Origin: Oligoflexus tunisiensis
GTDB taxonomy: Bacteria > Bdellovibrionota_B > Oligoflexia > Oligoflexales > Oligoflexaceae
Direction: 5' to 3'
Length of the DNA stretch: 64,000 nucleotides
Assembly (NCBI RefSeq): GCF_001748245.1
Contig: NZ_BDFO01000001.1
Location: 1,659,345-1,723,344, forward strand
Position 1 is the first letter of the stretch. Every line of letters starts with the position of its first letter. Shown here one piece after another: positions 25,217 to 33,796 of the stretch. The notes beneath the pieces are model-generated. The model had not been told where the DNA came from. It saw only the letters and a list, made by a program, of their open reading frames with translations, and did no database searches. Both the position numbers and the translations under genes were made by a program.

Positions 25217-26740
25217 TCAGACTGCGCCCGAGTGAGAATCGAATTCCTCGTCACCCGGATCCGACTGCGGATCTTCCTCGTCATCCTGGATCCCGCTCTC
25301 GGGCTGGTTTCGAGGATCGTTGTCGCGCCCACGGCGGCCCCGTCCATGGGCAGCATCCTGACGGAGTATTTTGATAATGGCCTGCGTGACATCGCGGCGG
25401 GCCAGAAACTGAAAATGCGACACGTGATGCATGGGAATGGCTGTGACATCACTGGGATGTTCAAATATGGCCTTGGTGCCAATCGCCACTTTATCGCGGA
25501 TGGAATAGAAACAATAGACCTTCAGCCCGGGTACCGGCGGGCTCTTGTGCAGCTCCTTCAGGAAGTAGGAACCGGGTGCCATCTGCCATACGTCTTTAAA
25601 GAAGAAGCCGAACGGGGTCAATATAGCAAGATAGGTGAGCCAGGTGCCCTTGAAGGGCGTCCCCATGGTAATCAGGCGATCACAGTATTCCGATCCGCCC
25701 ATGCGCAGGAGCCACCAGAGCGCCACCAGCCCCCCCTTGGAGTGAGCCACGATATGCACTTTCTTGAAACCATAGCGCTTCATCTGCCTTTGAATCTTGC
25801 GGTCGATGAAGTCCGCCGTTTCCTTGATACCGCGTGTGAAAAACACACCAAGGGAACCGCCGAGGTTAAAGCTCATCACTTCAAAACCCCGTTTGGTCAG
25901 CAGCGTTTCCATGACATTCAAGGTCTTGCGCGAGGACCCAAAACCATAGAGCAGGATGATCGGAATTTTATCGGACGAGTACTGATGGCGTTTGATGATC
26001 TCATTGTTGACCCGGGCTTCATAAAGGAGTTCGTAGTAAACCCGCTTCAGACGGGTCCAAAGGCTGCTGCCGTTCTTCCTTGAGATGAATTCATAAACCA
26101 AAAGCGGCAGAAGCGTGATGAAGCCAAACACGGCGATGTTGCGAAGGCCGCGCATCATCACTTCATCGTTTGCGGGTTCACCGAAACTGGCGAAGAAAAA
26201 GACTTCCGGGATGGCACCAATCAGGGTGAAGACAAAAACCCGCTTGGCGTGAAAGTCAGCGACACCATAAAGCAGGGACATCAGGTCAAAGGGAAAGAGG
26301 GGAATAAAGCGGGTGACGAAGATCACCTTATAATCCTGGGTTCGAAGGAGCTGCCAGGTCGAAGGCAGGTTCGCGCTGAGCCAGGGCCTTACGATTTTCT
26401 TACCAATAATATGGCCAGGATAATAAACAGCCATCGCGGATAGCGCGGCTCCCACAACGGTGAGGATCGAACCCCAGAAGGGACCAAAGCTGGCGCCTCC
26501 GATATAGGCGGCCTGCATCAGAGGCGAAAAGAAAAAGGGTCGCACAACGGAAAGAATCAGAAAGCCGGATCGTGTCCAGAAGTTGTCATTGGTGAAGCAT
26601 TGATCCAGCGAGTTGCCACAGATAGTGGTCCAGAAGAGGTAGCCTATGCTCCAGAGGCAAAGCATAATGGCCACTTCGATGGTCAGCGCGATTTTGAACT
26701 GCCTCGACAAGATTGGATCCTTTGCATATATCTCAGCCAA
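25217..26740 (-). CDS. fusion of a TVP38/DedA-type membrane domain with an alpha/beta hydrolase
   Basis: This protein is 507 residues. Residues 1-220 are a VTT (SNARE-associated) membrane domain with about five to six spans and the family hallmark FVTRFIPLFPFDL at 141-153, then GAIPEVFFFASFG. Residues 255-460 are an alpha/beta hydrolase with nucleophile Ser334 in AHSKGG, probable Asp416 (SIRDKVA) and His442 (VSHFQF), resembling triacylglycerol-lipase/PGAP1-like enzymes. The tail (465-507) is charged and acidic. VTT proteins scramble or flip lipids, so the fused enzyme may act on a membrane lipid. The start is uncertain: the only upstream candidate is TTG at 26740 with no clear ribosome site, since the next Met lies inside the first span. 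Confidence 0.85.
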   Translation of the reverse strand: MAEIYAKDPILSRQFKIALTIEVAIMLCLWSIGYLFWTTICGNSLDQCFTNDNFWTRSGFLILSVVRPFFFSPLMQAAYIGGASFGPFWGSILTVVGAALSAMAVYYPGHIIGKKIVRPWLSANLPSTWQLLRTQDYKVIFVTRFIPLFPFDLMSLLYGVADFHAKRVFVFTLIGAIPEVFFFASFGEPANDEVMMRGLRNIAVFGFITLLPLLVYEFISRKNGSSLWTRLKRVYYELLYEARVNNEIIKRHQYSSDKIPIILLYGFGSSRKTLNVMETLLTKRGFEVMSFNLGGSLGVFFTRGIKETADFIDRKIQRQMKRYGFKKVHIVAHSKGGLVALWWLLRMGGSEYCDRLITMGTPFKGTWLTYLAILTPFGFFFKDVWQMAPGSYFLKELHKSPPVPGLKVYCFYSIRDKVAIGTKAIFEHPSDVTAIPMHHVSHFQFLARRDVTQAIIKILRQDAAHGRGRRGRDNDPRNQPESGIQDDEEDPQSDPGDEEFDSHSGAV

Positions 26741-26829
26741 CTTGACAAAAGCAAGGGGGAGAGCCTACTCTGCCTGACAATTGAGGTCCTGGAGATATGA
26801 TAAGATAGGGTGAGGTGACGGGGATAGCT

Positions 26830-27498
26830 ATGAGACGCGGCATTTTCTACCTGCTAGTTTTATTGGCAGCCGGATTTTCCCGGGCGGAGGGGACGACACT
26901 GCCCAAACGCCAGGAGGTTTTAGGACAGGCGCGGCATATGCTCGACAACTGGTCCATCTCCTATGTGATGGGCGGCAATAAACTCGGTGATGTCCGGGAG
27001 TGTGAGGCCTGCAATCAGTGTTTGGGCGCAAAAAAACCGGACAAGGATTCCCGTCTCCGGGCCTGCCCGACCTGTGCCAGCTGCAGCCTCGATTGCAGTC
27101 ATTTCATCCATGAAGTCTTTAAGCTGGCGGGTCTGCCTGCCACTTATTTGACCACGGCGCTGATGAATAACCTGGGTGCGGATGCTCTCCTGAAAAAATA
27201 TGCCCTGGTCGACGTGGGAAACCGCAGCCAGCGGGCCTTACCCGGTGACCTTCTGGTCTATGACGGTCATGTCGTGATGCTCGAAAAAAAGCATCCCAAG
27301 GGCCTTGGCGATATCATCCATGTCACCTCAGGCCGCGATCTGCGTGGCCCCGGCCTTGGCATTCAGCGCGAGCGCCGCGTGGCGATCGATCACTATCGGG
27401 GCCCTCTTTTGCGGGTTCTACGACATGTGGATCTGGTGCGGGAGCTACGTGATTTCACCCTCAGCCGCAGCCGCCTTTCCGACGCCAAAACGGAATAG
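26830..27498 (+). CDS. NlpC/P60-like peptidase with duplicated CxxCxxC insert, secreted
   Basis: The 222-residue protein has a signal peptide (1 to about 19). Catalytic Cys89 lies in SLDCSHFIHEVFKLAG, and His147 in GDLLVYDGHVVML (the DLxxxDGHVxx pattern of NlpC/P60), with His164 as a third residue. Between the first strand and the nucleophile is an insert with two CxxCxxC clusters (C58, C61, C64 and C79, C82, C85) that is not usual in the family. These enzymes cut peptidoglycan stem peptides. The ATG at 26830 is preferred over the GTG at 26815 because it begins the signal peptide and follows GGGGA. It diverges from the fusion gene. Confidence 0.8.
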   Translation: MRRGIFYLLVLLAAGFSRAEGTTLPKRQEVLGQARHMLDNWSISYVMGGNKLGDVRECEACNQCLGAKKPDKDSRLRACPTCASCSLDCSHFIHEVFKLAGLPATYLTTALMNNLGADALLKKYALVDVGNRSQRALPGDLLVYDGHVVMLEKKHPKGLGDIIHVTSGRDLRGPGLGIQRERRVAIDHYRGPLLRVLRHVDLVRELRDFTLSRSRLSDAKTE

Positions 27499-27634
27499 AG
27501 AAGCCCTATCCAGGACATCCGAGACTAGGCGATTCTCATTTTTTGAGATAGGTTAGGACGTTTCGAAATTGCATAACGTTGCTTAAGGTTTGTTTTGACT
27601 TAGGCATCTCCACGAATGATAAGAAGGAATTTTC

Positions 27635-28198
27635 ATGTACGCGACGACTGACTTTAAGAAGGGCCTTAAGATTGAATACAATGGCAAACCCTATGTCATC
27701 GTGGAATTTCAGCATGTAAACCCTGGCAAAGGCTCGGCCTTCGTTCGCACGCGCATCAAGAACCTGGAAACCGCTCAGGTGCTTGAAGTTACCTTTAAAG
27801 CTGGCGAGAAAGTCAACGTCCCCGATCTTGATTTCAAAGAAATGCAATATATGTACAACGATGGTCAGAGCTATACCTTCATGGATATGGCGACCTATGA
27901 TCAGGTCGTTCTGAAGGCTGAAGATCTGGATGATGCCAAATATTTCATCATCGAGAACAGCATGGTGCGCGTGACGTTCTTCCAAAACCGTCCAGTGACG
28001 GTCGAGGTGGATAACTTTGTTGAACTGCGCGTGAAGGAAACCCAACCCAACATCAAGGGCGACACCTCGGGCGGCGGCGGTAAACCGGCAACGCTGGAAA
28101 CCGGCCTTGTGGTGACCGTTCCTTTCCATATTTCGGAAGGCGATCTTCTGAAAATCGACACCCGTACCAGTGAATACGTGGAAAAGGTAAAGAAATAA
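27635..28198 (+). CDS. efp: translation elongation factor P
   Basis: The 187-residue protein is EF-P, which enters the ribosomal E site to rescue stalling at polyproline. The KOW-like N-terminal domain, OB domains and the C-terminal stretch (GDLLKIDTRTSEYVEK) are all present. The tip loop carries Lys32 in NPGKGSAF, the residue that is modified by EpmA in many bacteria; no modification gene is in the window. AAGGAA precedes the ATG. Several neighbours encode proline-rich proteins (the genes at 34754, 50983 and 51711), which would depend on it. Confidence 0.97.
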   Translation: MYATTDFKKGLKIEYNGKPYVIVEFQHVNPGKGSAFVRTRIKNLETAQVLEVTFKAGEKVNVPDLDFKEMQYMYNDGQSYTFMDMATYDQVVLKAEDLDDAKYFIIENSMVRVTFFQNRPVTVEVDNFVELRVKETQPNIKGDTSGGGGKPATLETGLVVTVPFHISEGDLLKIDTRTSEYVEKVKK

Positions 28199-28203
28199 AT
28201 TCC

Positions 28204-28228
28204 GGGGAGCCCGCCTCCCCATTCTTTC
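28204..28228 (+). terminator. probable terminator of efp
   Basis: GGGGAG and CTCCCC form a 6-bp stem around CCCGC, followed by ATTCTTTCT. It begins 6 bases after the efp stop codon. The T-run is weak. Confidence 0.6.
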
Positions 28229-28399
28229 TCCGGGTAAGCATTGACCCAAAACTTCCCTCGACTTTTTTTCCGCAAACTTGAATCACCGACCGAAGCCTCA
28301 AACATAAAAAAAAAATCCCGATTCCCCAAGACCCACCAGAGTGGGGTCCGATAAGGTTTTTAGTTCTGCTTATCAGAATCACGAGAGGGGAGCCTGCAA

Positions 28400-30625
28400 A
28401 TGACTCGTATTTGGGGACAAGGAAAGTTTACGCCCGGAATTATTTTGGGCGGACAAGGAAAGTTTACGCCCGCGATTATTTTAGCCCTGACGCTTGGTCT
28501 GGGCAGCGCGTGCAATGATGCCGGGTTTCAATCTGGAAACTCACTCACGCTGGAGCAGGAAACGGCGGCTGCCGCAGATGCCCAGGCGCAGTCCGGTGAT
28601 GCCACCCCGGAATTTTCGAATCACATTCCGGCCCAGGTGGAAACGACCATGGAATCCAGCAAGAAGCCGGATACCATCATCAACAGCTTTGAGTCTTCGA
28701 AGACGCGGGAGGCCAGTTTCCGCTTCAAACTCGAACCCAAAGGTGTCAAGACGGAGTTCACCCTTGAGGACAATCTGGCTCCAGTGACCGATAACTTTAC
28801 GCAAATCAATCGCCAGCCCCTCACCGATACCTTTACCCAGGGACATGCTGGAACAACGATCCGTGAGGAGTTCGATCAGGCTGCCCGTCAAGGCCTCGCC
28901 GATATCCTGGTGGTCATCGATAACTCAGGCTCGATGAAAGAGGAGCAGACCAACCTTTCCTCCAAGCTCAATGAACTGCTGGTGTCCATCAAGGACGCGA
29001 GCTGGCAGATCAGTGTGATCACTACCGCTCCCGCTGTGCCAGCCGGTGTTTCCGTTAACACGGCAGCGGCGGAAGGCAAGGAACTTTGCAATACCACTCT
29101 CATCAAGTCGGGTGAAGCGGATGCCTCAGAAAAGTTTGCCACGGCTGTGAATGCGGGCATCTCCGGCAGCGGCAATGAGCAGGGGATTCGCCAGTCGGTG
29201 GTCGGTCTGCGCTGTACGGAAAAACCCTGGGTGCGGACAGGATCCACTCTGGCGGTCCTGATCGTCAGCGATGAAGATAACTGCAGTAACGATGGTTCGG
29301 ATTGCGGAAGCCTGCCCTGGGCCAAGGAATCCTATCTGACCAATTATGTGGAAAACACCCTGCAGCGCACCATCGGCAAGAATGCAGGATTCTACGGTAT
29401 CGTGGCCCCTTCGAAGGCGTTGTGCTCGACCGCCGGCAACGCTGCTCCGCAGTACCTGCGCCTCTTCGATTACAAGGCGAACGGTGCGGTCAATTATGGC
29501 AACATCTGTGATGGCAGCTACAAGACCACCCTCAATCGTATTTCCGATAGCATCGCCCTTTTGCTGAACAATCAGTTTGAGCTGAAAACTTTACCGGACG
29601 ATGGCACTCTGAAACTGAGCCTGCTCCTGAGTGATAACACCACGCGGGCCCTGGATGCCAGCTCCTACACGCGGAACGGCAAGGTCATTTCCTTTGTGGC
29701 TGGCAAGGAACCACCCGCTGGTTCCAAAGTCGTCGCGGAATACCGGACCGGTTCCAAACCCATCCTGAGCAGCTTCACGCTGAGCCAGGATCCGGCCGCG
29801 GGCACCGTGATCGCCAAAATCAATGGAGCGGCCGCCTCGGCCGGTTCGTATACGGTCAGCGGCCGCACGGTAACCTTTACCAACGCTCCCGCGGACATGG
29901 CGACGATCACGCTCGACTATCGGGAAAACAAGGCGCTTCTCGATCGTTTCAAAACCACGGCTGATCCCGTGACAGGTTCCATCAAGGTCAGCGTCAACGG
30001 CCAGGCCACGACCGACTTTACCTTTGATGCTGCCAAACGCGAGGTTGTACTCAAAAATCTGCCCGCGGATAACCAGACGGTTGAGATCGGCTATAAGAAG
30101 AATGCAGGTCCGCGTCTTGAGTATACGCCTCCTGTGAGTCCGGACGGCCGAAACTTCCAGATTCTGGATCAGACGCAGCCGGTGGCTTTTACCAAAAATG
30201 GCAACACCTTCACCATCAGTGCGGATGCCTTCCAGGCCGGCAGGACTTTGACCTTGAGCTATGATGTGCCGGATAACAGCACCAAGGCATTCGAACTCGG
30301 CCGCTTGCCGATTGCCGGAAGCACAGACATCGTCGACGCGCAGGGGGACTGCGATCTGGGCGTTGGTTTTGAGATCGTGGACGACAGACTGATCAGCAAC
30401 TGTGTGATCACAAACGCGATGGAATTTACTTTGAACTACAAATACATCGAAACGGTGAAGATTTTCAAAGTCTTCGATGTCGCTAATCCTGAAGCCGGCG
30501 TCTGGACCGTCTATATCAATGGTGAAGCCACCAAGGACTTTGTACGCAGCGGCTCGTCCATTGCGCTCACTCAGGATCCTGGGGCCGAGGCCCGCATCGA
30601 CATCCACTATACTTTACCCGAATAA
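28400..30625 (+). CDS. von Willebrand factor A lipoprotein with C-terminal beta repeats
   Basis: This 741-residue lipoprotein has a lipobox LGSAC with Cys38 as the lipidated residue. Residues 40-160 are a linker. A VWA domain begins at 165 with the MIDAS motif D174-N-S176-G-S178 (VVIDNSGSM) and a later acidic strand (IVSDEDNCS). From about 390 to the end are four to five repeats of 60-70 residues built on dP..G...V.vNG then Y (for example TVIAKING, SIKVSVNGQ and WTVYINGE). The repeats look like beta-sandwich adhesive modules. It is likely exposed on the cell surface and binds a ligand in a metal-dependent way. AGGGGAG precedes the ATG. The signal peptide contains a 12-residue duplication. Confidence 0.85.
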   Translation: MTRIWGQGKFTPGIILGGQGKFTPAIILALTLGLGSACNDAGFQSGNSLTLEQETAAAADAQAQSGDATPEFSNHIPAQVETTMESSKKPDTIINSFESSKTREASFRFKLEPKGVKTEFTLEDNLAPVTDNFTQINRQPLTDTFTQGHAGTTIREEFDQAARQGLADILVVIDNSGSMKEEQTNLSSKLNELLVSIKDASWQISVITTAPAVPAGVSVNTAAAEGKELCNTTLIKSGEADASEKFATAVNAGISGSGNEQGIRQSVVGLRCTEKPWVRTGSTLAVLIVSDEDNCSNDGSDCGSLPWAKESYLTNYVENTLQRTIGKNAGFYGIVAPSKALCSTAGNAAPQYLRLFDYKANGAVNYGNICDGSYKTTLNRISDSIALLLNNQFELKTLPDDGTLKLSLLLSDNTTRALDASSYTRNGKVISFVAGKEPPAGSKVVAEYRTGSKPILSSFTLSQDPAAGTVIAKINGAAASAGSYTVSGRTVTFTNAPADMATITLDYRENKALLDRFKTTADPVTGSIKVSVNGQATTDFTFDAAKREVVLKNLPADNQTVEIGYKKNAGPRLEYTPPVSPDGRNFQILDQTQPVAFTKNGNTFTISADAFQAGRTLTLSYDVPDNSTKAFELGRLPIAGSTDIVDAQGDCDLGVGFEIVDDRLISNCVITNAMEFTLNYKYIETVKIFKVFDVANPEAGVWTVYINGEATKDFVRSGSSIALTQDPGAEARIDIHYTLPE
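28415..28486 (+). repeat. 36-bp tandem duplication inside a signal peptide
   Basis: Two adjacent 36-base units start at 28415 and 28451. They share GGACAAGGAAAGTTTACGCC and differ at a few bases near the end. They encode GQGKFTPGIILG and GQGKFTPAIILA at the start of the VWA lipoprotein. The duplication keeps the frame and lengthens the region before the hydrophobic core. Confidence 0.9.
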
Positions 30626-30665
30626 GGCAGGATCCCTGTCTTACGGTTCGATGGTTTGCTTACGG

Positions 30666-30693
30666 GCAGTTGGGATCCTCCCAACTGCTTTTT
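30666..30693 (+). terminator. rho-independent terminator of the VWA lipoprotein gene
   Basis: GCAGTTGGGA pairs perfectly with TCCCAACTGC around a 3-base loop and is followed by five T residues. It lies 41 bases past the stop and separates this gene from the kinase downstream. Confidence 0.92.
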
Positions 30694-30778
30694 CGCGTTC
30701 CCGTCTGCCTTCAAAGTAAGAACCCGCGTCCCCAAACAACCGATGAGCCTTAAGATACTCAAGCCTTAGAGGATCGGG

Positions 30779-32824
30779 ATGCTGGATTTCCTATCGCAAC
30801 ATTTTCTGGCTGTGCTCGTCACCCTTTCTGTGGCTCTGCTGCTCCTCCTGCAGGTCTGGCAGTTTCATCAGCGGGCTCTGAAAAAGCAGAAGGCCAGCTA
30901 TGAAAAGATACTCAACACCATGCTCGATGGTTTTATCGTGCAACAGGCCGACGGCACCGTCGTGGGCTTCAATATCGCCGCGCACCGAATCCTCGGCATG
31001 ACGGAAGACGAACTCCTCGGGCGCCGTACACTGGATCCTCGCTGGCAGACCGTGTATGAGGATGGTTCGAACATTCCGGGTGAGTCCCTTCCCGCCATGA
31101 TTACCCTGGCCACCGGACAGATTATTCAAAACATGATCATGGGCGTATGCTGGCCCAATGGCGAGAAACGCTGGCTTTCGGTCAACTCCGCACCGCTCTT
31201 TGAACAGGATGAAGCCAAACCCAAACATGTTGTCACGACCTTTCAGGATATCACCGAGAGCCGCCGTCTGGCTGAGCAGGCACGGCATGCGCAGGAGCGC
31301 CTGGAGCTGGCCCTGCAAGCAGGGAAAGTCGGCATCTGGGAGTGGAATGTCGACACCGGTCACGTCTTCCGCGATGATCAGCTTCATGCGATATATGGCC
31401 AAACCCTTGCTCCGGATTTTGCAAGCTGGGTCGCCACGATTCATCCGGATGATCGCACGTCCATTACGGAAGGTTTGCAGCGCATTATCGAGAACGGAAA
31501 GGCGATGGATGCCAGGTTCCGGGTTCTTCATCCGGATGGCTCCATCCGGCATATGCGGGCCATCGCCCGGCTGGTTCAGGATTCTGCGAGCCGGACCAGG
31601 ATCGTCACAGGAGTGAACTGGGATGCCACCGAGCAGGTCGAACGCGAGGAGCGTCTGCAGGAGGCCAAGGAAAAAGCGGAAGAAGCCTCGCGTGCCAAAT
31701 CTGATTTTTTAGCCAACATGAGTCACGAGATTCGGACGCCACTCAACGGCATTTTCGGAATGCTGTCGCTGCTCAAGAATTCCCAGCTGAGCCAGGCGCA
31801 GATGGAAATGCTCCATACGGTCGAATCGTGCAGTGAAGGTCTGCTGACGGTCCTCAATGATGTGCTGGATCTCAGCCGCATTGAAAGCCGGCGCCTGCAG
31901 GTGGAACTGGTGCCCTTTGATATCCAGCACAGTGCGCAGGAGGTGGTGAAGCTGCTCCTGCCGCAGGCGGCGCAGAAGAATCTGCCGCTGAACATTGACA
32001 GCCGTCCCGACCTTCCGCGGATGGTCATCGGCGATGCCGCCCGATTCAAACAAATCCTTCTGAATCTGCTCAGCAACGCGATCAAATTTACCGAACGCGG
32101 CGAGGTGCGTCTCAGCCTCGGTGGACAGGCCCAGGGCCACGAATGCTTTCATTTTGTGATTGAAGTCAAGGATACGGGCATCGGCATCAGTCAGGAGAAT
32201 CAGCATAAGCTTTTTCAGGCCTTTTCCCAGGCGGATTCCTCAATTTCCCGCCGCTTTGGAGGCACCGGCCTGGGTCTGACCATTTCAGCGTCCCTTGCGG
32301 AATTGATGGGCGGTCGGCTGGAAATGGAGAGCGAGCCGGGTCGTGGCTCGACCTTCCGCCTGCAATTGCCTTTGAACATCGCGCGGGATAAACGTCTGCA
32401 GTCTGCCGTTGGAGATGTCATCACACGCGTGCGGAACGTTGATCCGGGACGGCGCATCCTGGTGGTGGAGGACAACAAGATCAATCAGATCGTGGTGACC
32501 TCCCTTCTGCAGATTCTCGGCTATACGGAGGTGGATGTCGCCGAGGATGGGCTGATGGCTCTGCAGCAGCTGGAGCTGAGGGATTACCATTTGATCTTCA
32601 TGGATATGCAGATGCCCGGTATGGATGGTCTGACCGCCACCCGCAGGATCCGGGAGCGGGTCAAACACAGACATCTGGTGATTGTGGCCATGACCGCCAA
32701 CGCCTTTGAAGAGGATCGTCGTCGTTGCCTCGACGCGGGCATGGATGAGTTCCTGGCCAAGCCCTTCACACGCAAGGACCTGGAACGCATCCTGGAGCAG
32801 TTCGCGGAACGTCAGGCCTCATGA
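30779..32824 (+). CDS. membrane-anchored hybrid histidine kinase with two PAS domains
   Basis: This 681-residue protein has one N-terminal membrane anchor (about 8-27) and a negligible periplasmic part, so it senses from the cytoplasm. PAS domains span about 42-160 and 172-285, the second being a PAS_3 type with the conserved HPDDR. The DHp helix has His316 (ANMSHEIRTPLNG), and the ATPase domain has NLLSNAIKF, DTGIGI and GTGLGLTI. The receiver domain has acceptor Asp609 (IFMDMQMPGMDG). It has no output domain. Its stop codon overlaps that of the convergent ChaN-like gene by 6 bases. Confidence 0.92.
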   Translation: MLDFLSQHFLAVLVTLSVALLLLLQVWQFHQRALKKQKASYEKILNTMLDGFIVQQADGTVVGFNIAAHRILGMTEDELLGRRTLDPRWQTVYEDGSNIPGESLPAMITLATGQIIQNMIMGVCWPNGEKRWLSVNSAPLFEQDEAKPKHVVTTFQDITESRRLAEQARHAQERLELALQAGKVGIWEWNVDTGHVFRDDQLHAIYGQTLAPDFASWVATIHPDDRTSITEGLQRIIENGKAMDARFRVLHPDGSIRHMRAIARLVQDSASRTRIVTGVNWDATEQVEREERLQEAKEKAEEASRAKSDFLANMSHEIRTPLNGIFGMLSLLKNSQLSQAQMEMLHTVESCSEGLLTVLNDVLDLSRIESRRLQVELVPFDIQHSAQEVVKLLLPQAAQKNLPLNIDSRPDLPRMVIGDAARFKQILLNLLSNAIKFTERGEVRLSLGGQAQGHECFHFVIEVKDTGIGISQENQHKLFQAFSQADSSISRRFGGTGLGLTISASLAELMGGRLEMESEPGRGSTFRLQLPLNIARDKRLQSAVGDVITRVRNVDPGRRILVVEDNKINQIVVTSLLQILGYTEVDVAEDGLMALQQLELRDYHLIFMDMQMPGMDGLTATRRIRERVKHRHLVIVAMTANAFEEDRRRCLDAGMDEFLAKPFTRKDLERILEQFAERQAS

Positions 32825-33688
32825 TTTGGGTTTGGAGAATTTTTCCTTCAGACCTACACAAGGATCCTCGCGTTCCACCGGCGGCGTCGTGATGATCTGA
32901 TCATAAGCCTCAGACCTGGGTTCCGCTCCGGTTTCCGTCATGCCAATACTGTAAATTTTCAGGCCCGGCTTCAAGCGCTTCAGATACCAGGGAATGCCAA
33001 AATCCTTGCGGGCATGTCCGGCACCGACGATGAACACGGTCTTGTTCTTTTTGTGCAAACGATGCCAGGCCAGGGCCATCGCCGCATCACGCGCTCTTTG
33101 CACGGGAACCATGGTCCGCACGTGATCCTTTGGCAAAAGACGGCAGTGGCCTTCAAAAATTTCCTGTTCCAGTGCGGCCTGAGCCTCGGGTTCCAGGCTG
33201 ACGTCCAGACCCAGTTTTTTCTGCTCGTCAGGTGTGAAGACGGCGTCATAACCTTTCTGATGGATGATCTTGCTGGTTTCGGGGGCGATATTGCCGGCAA
33301 TCATCTGAGCCTTGTAACGTGTGGCGGCCATGAACACGGGCTCATAGAGTTGGTAATCAGGCCAGCCGCTGCTCTCCCATTTCAAATTCTGCTTGAGCTC
33401 CCCGAGCGAGCGATTGTTTAAAGCGTTCAGAACCGGCTGCTGCTTCCAGTGCGCCTGTTCAAAGACGACGCTGCCGAGTTCCGACCTCTGTCCTATGAGA
33501 TCCAACACCTGTCTTTGGATGCCATGGTGATGGGGATTGTCATGCTGCTCACCCAGCAGGATCACGTCCGCCTCAATCATGGCCCTGAGCTGCTCGGCGC
33601 TCATCAGCTCGACAAGTTCATCCGCGGGTTGCGTGGACACACAGGCCCCGCCAGTCAGCGCGAGAAGAAGCAACCATAAACGCAACAC
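32819..33688 (-). CDS. ChaN/Tiki-fold lipoprotein
   Basis: The 289-residue product has a lipobox LTGGAC and the ChaN family motifs: VILLGEQHDNPHHH near the start, VVFEQAHW, and GAGHARKDFGIP towards the end. These His/Glu residues sit in the EreA/ChaN/TIKI clan, whose members bind heme or act as metalloproteases. The start is taken as GTG at 33688, because AGGAGG lies 5 bases upstream and the signal peptide then starts properly (LRLWLLLLAL). The ATG at 33724 would place 12 extra residues before it. A role in iron/heme handling at the outer membrane is an inference. Confidence 0.85.
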   Translation of the reverse strand: MLRLWLLLLALTGGACVSTQPADELVELMSAEQLRAMIEADVILLGEQHDNPHHHGIQRQVLDLIGQRSELGSVVFEQAHWKQQPVLNALNNRSLGELKQNLKWESSGWPDYQLYEPVFMAATRYKAQMIAGNIAPETSKIIHQKGYDAVFTPDEQKKLGLDVSLEPEAQAALEQEIFEGHCRLLPKDHVRTMVPVQRARDAAMALAWHRLHKKNKTVFIVGAGHARKDFGIPWYLKRLKPGLKIYSIGMTETGAEPRSEAYDQIITTPPVEREDPCVGLKEKFSKPKS

Positions 33689-33796
33689 AGGCACCTCCTG
33701 GAAAAGTTTGGCATACTGTCCCATAAAAGCACGCGTTCAAGCAAGTTGGAATTCCACGCACTTCTTTGCTACAAGGGAGTGAGAGGGGTGTCCCGC

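Noticed and set aside
26815..26829. GTG at 26815 as the start of the NlpC/P60 gene.
   Set aside because: It would place five extra residues before the signal peptide and has a poorer ribosome site than the ATG at 26830.
27578..27620. A TTGACT-like box upstream of efp considered as its promoter.
   Set aside because: A matching -10 at the right distance would fall on the efp ribosome site, leaving no room for a leader.
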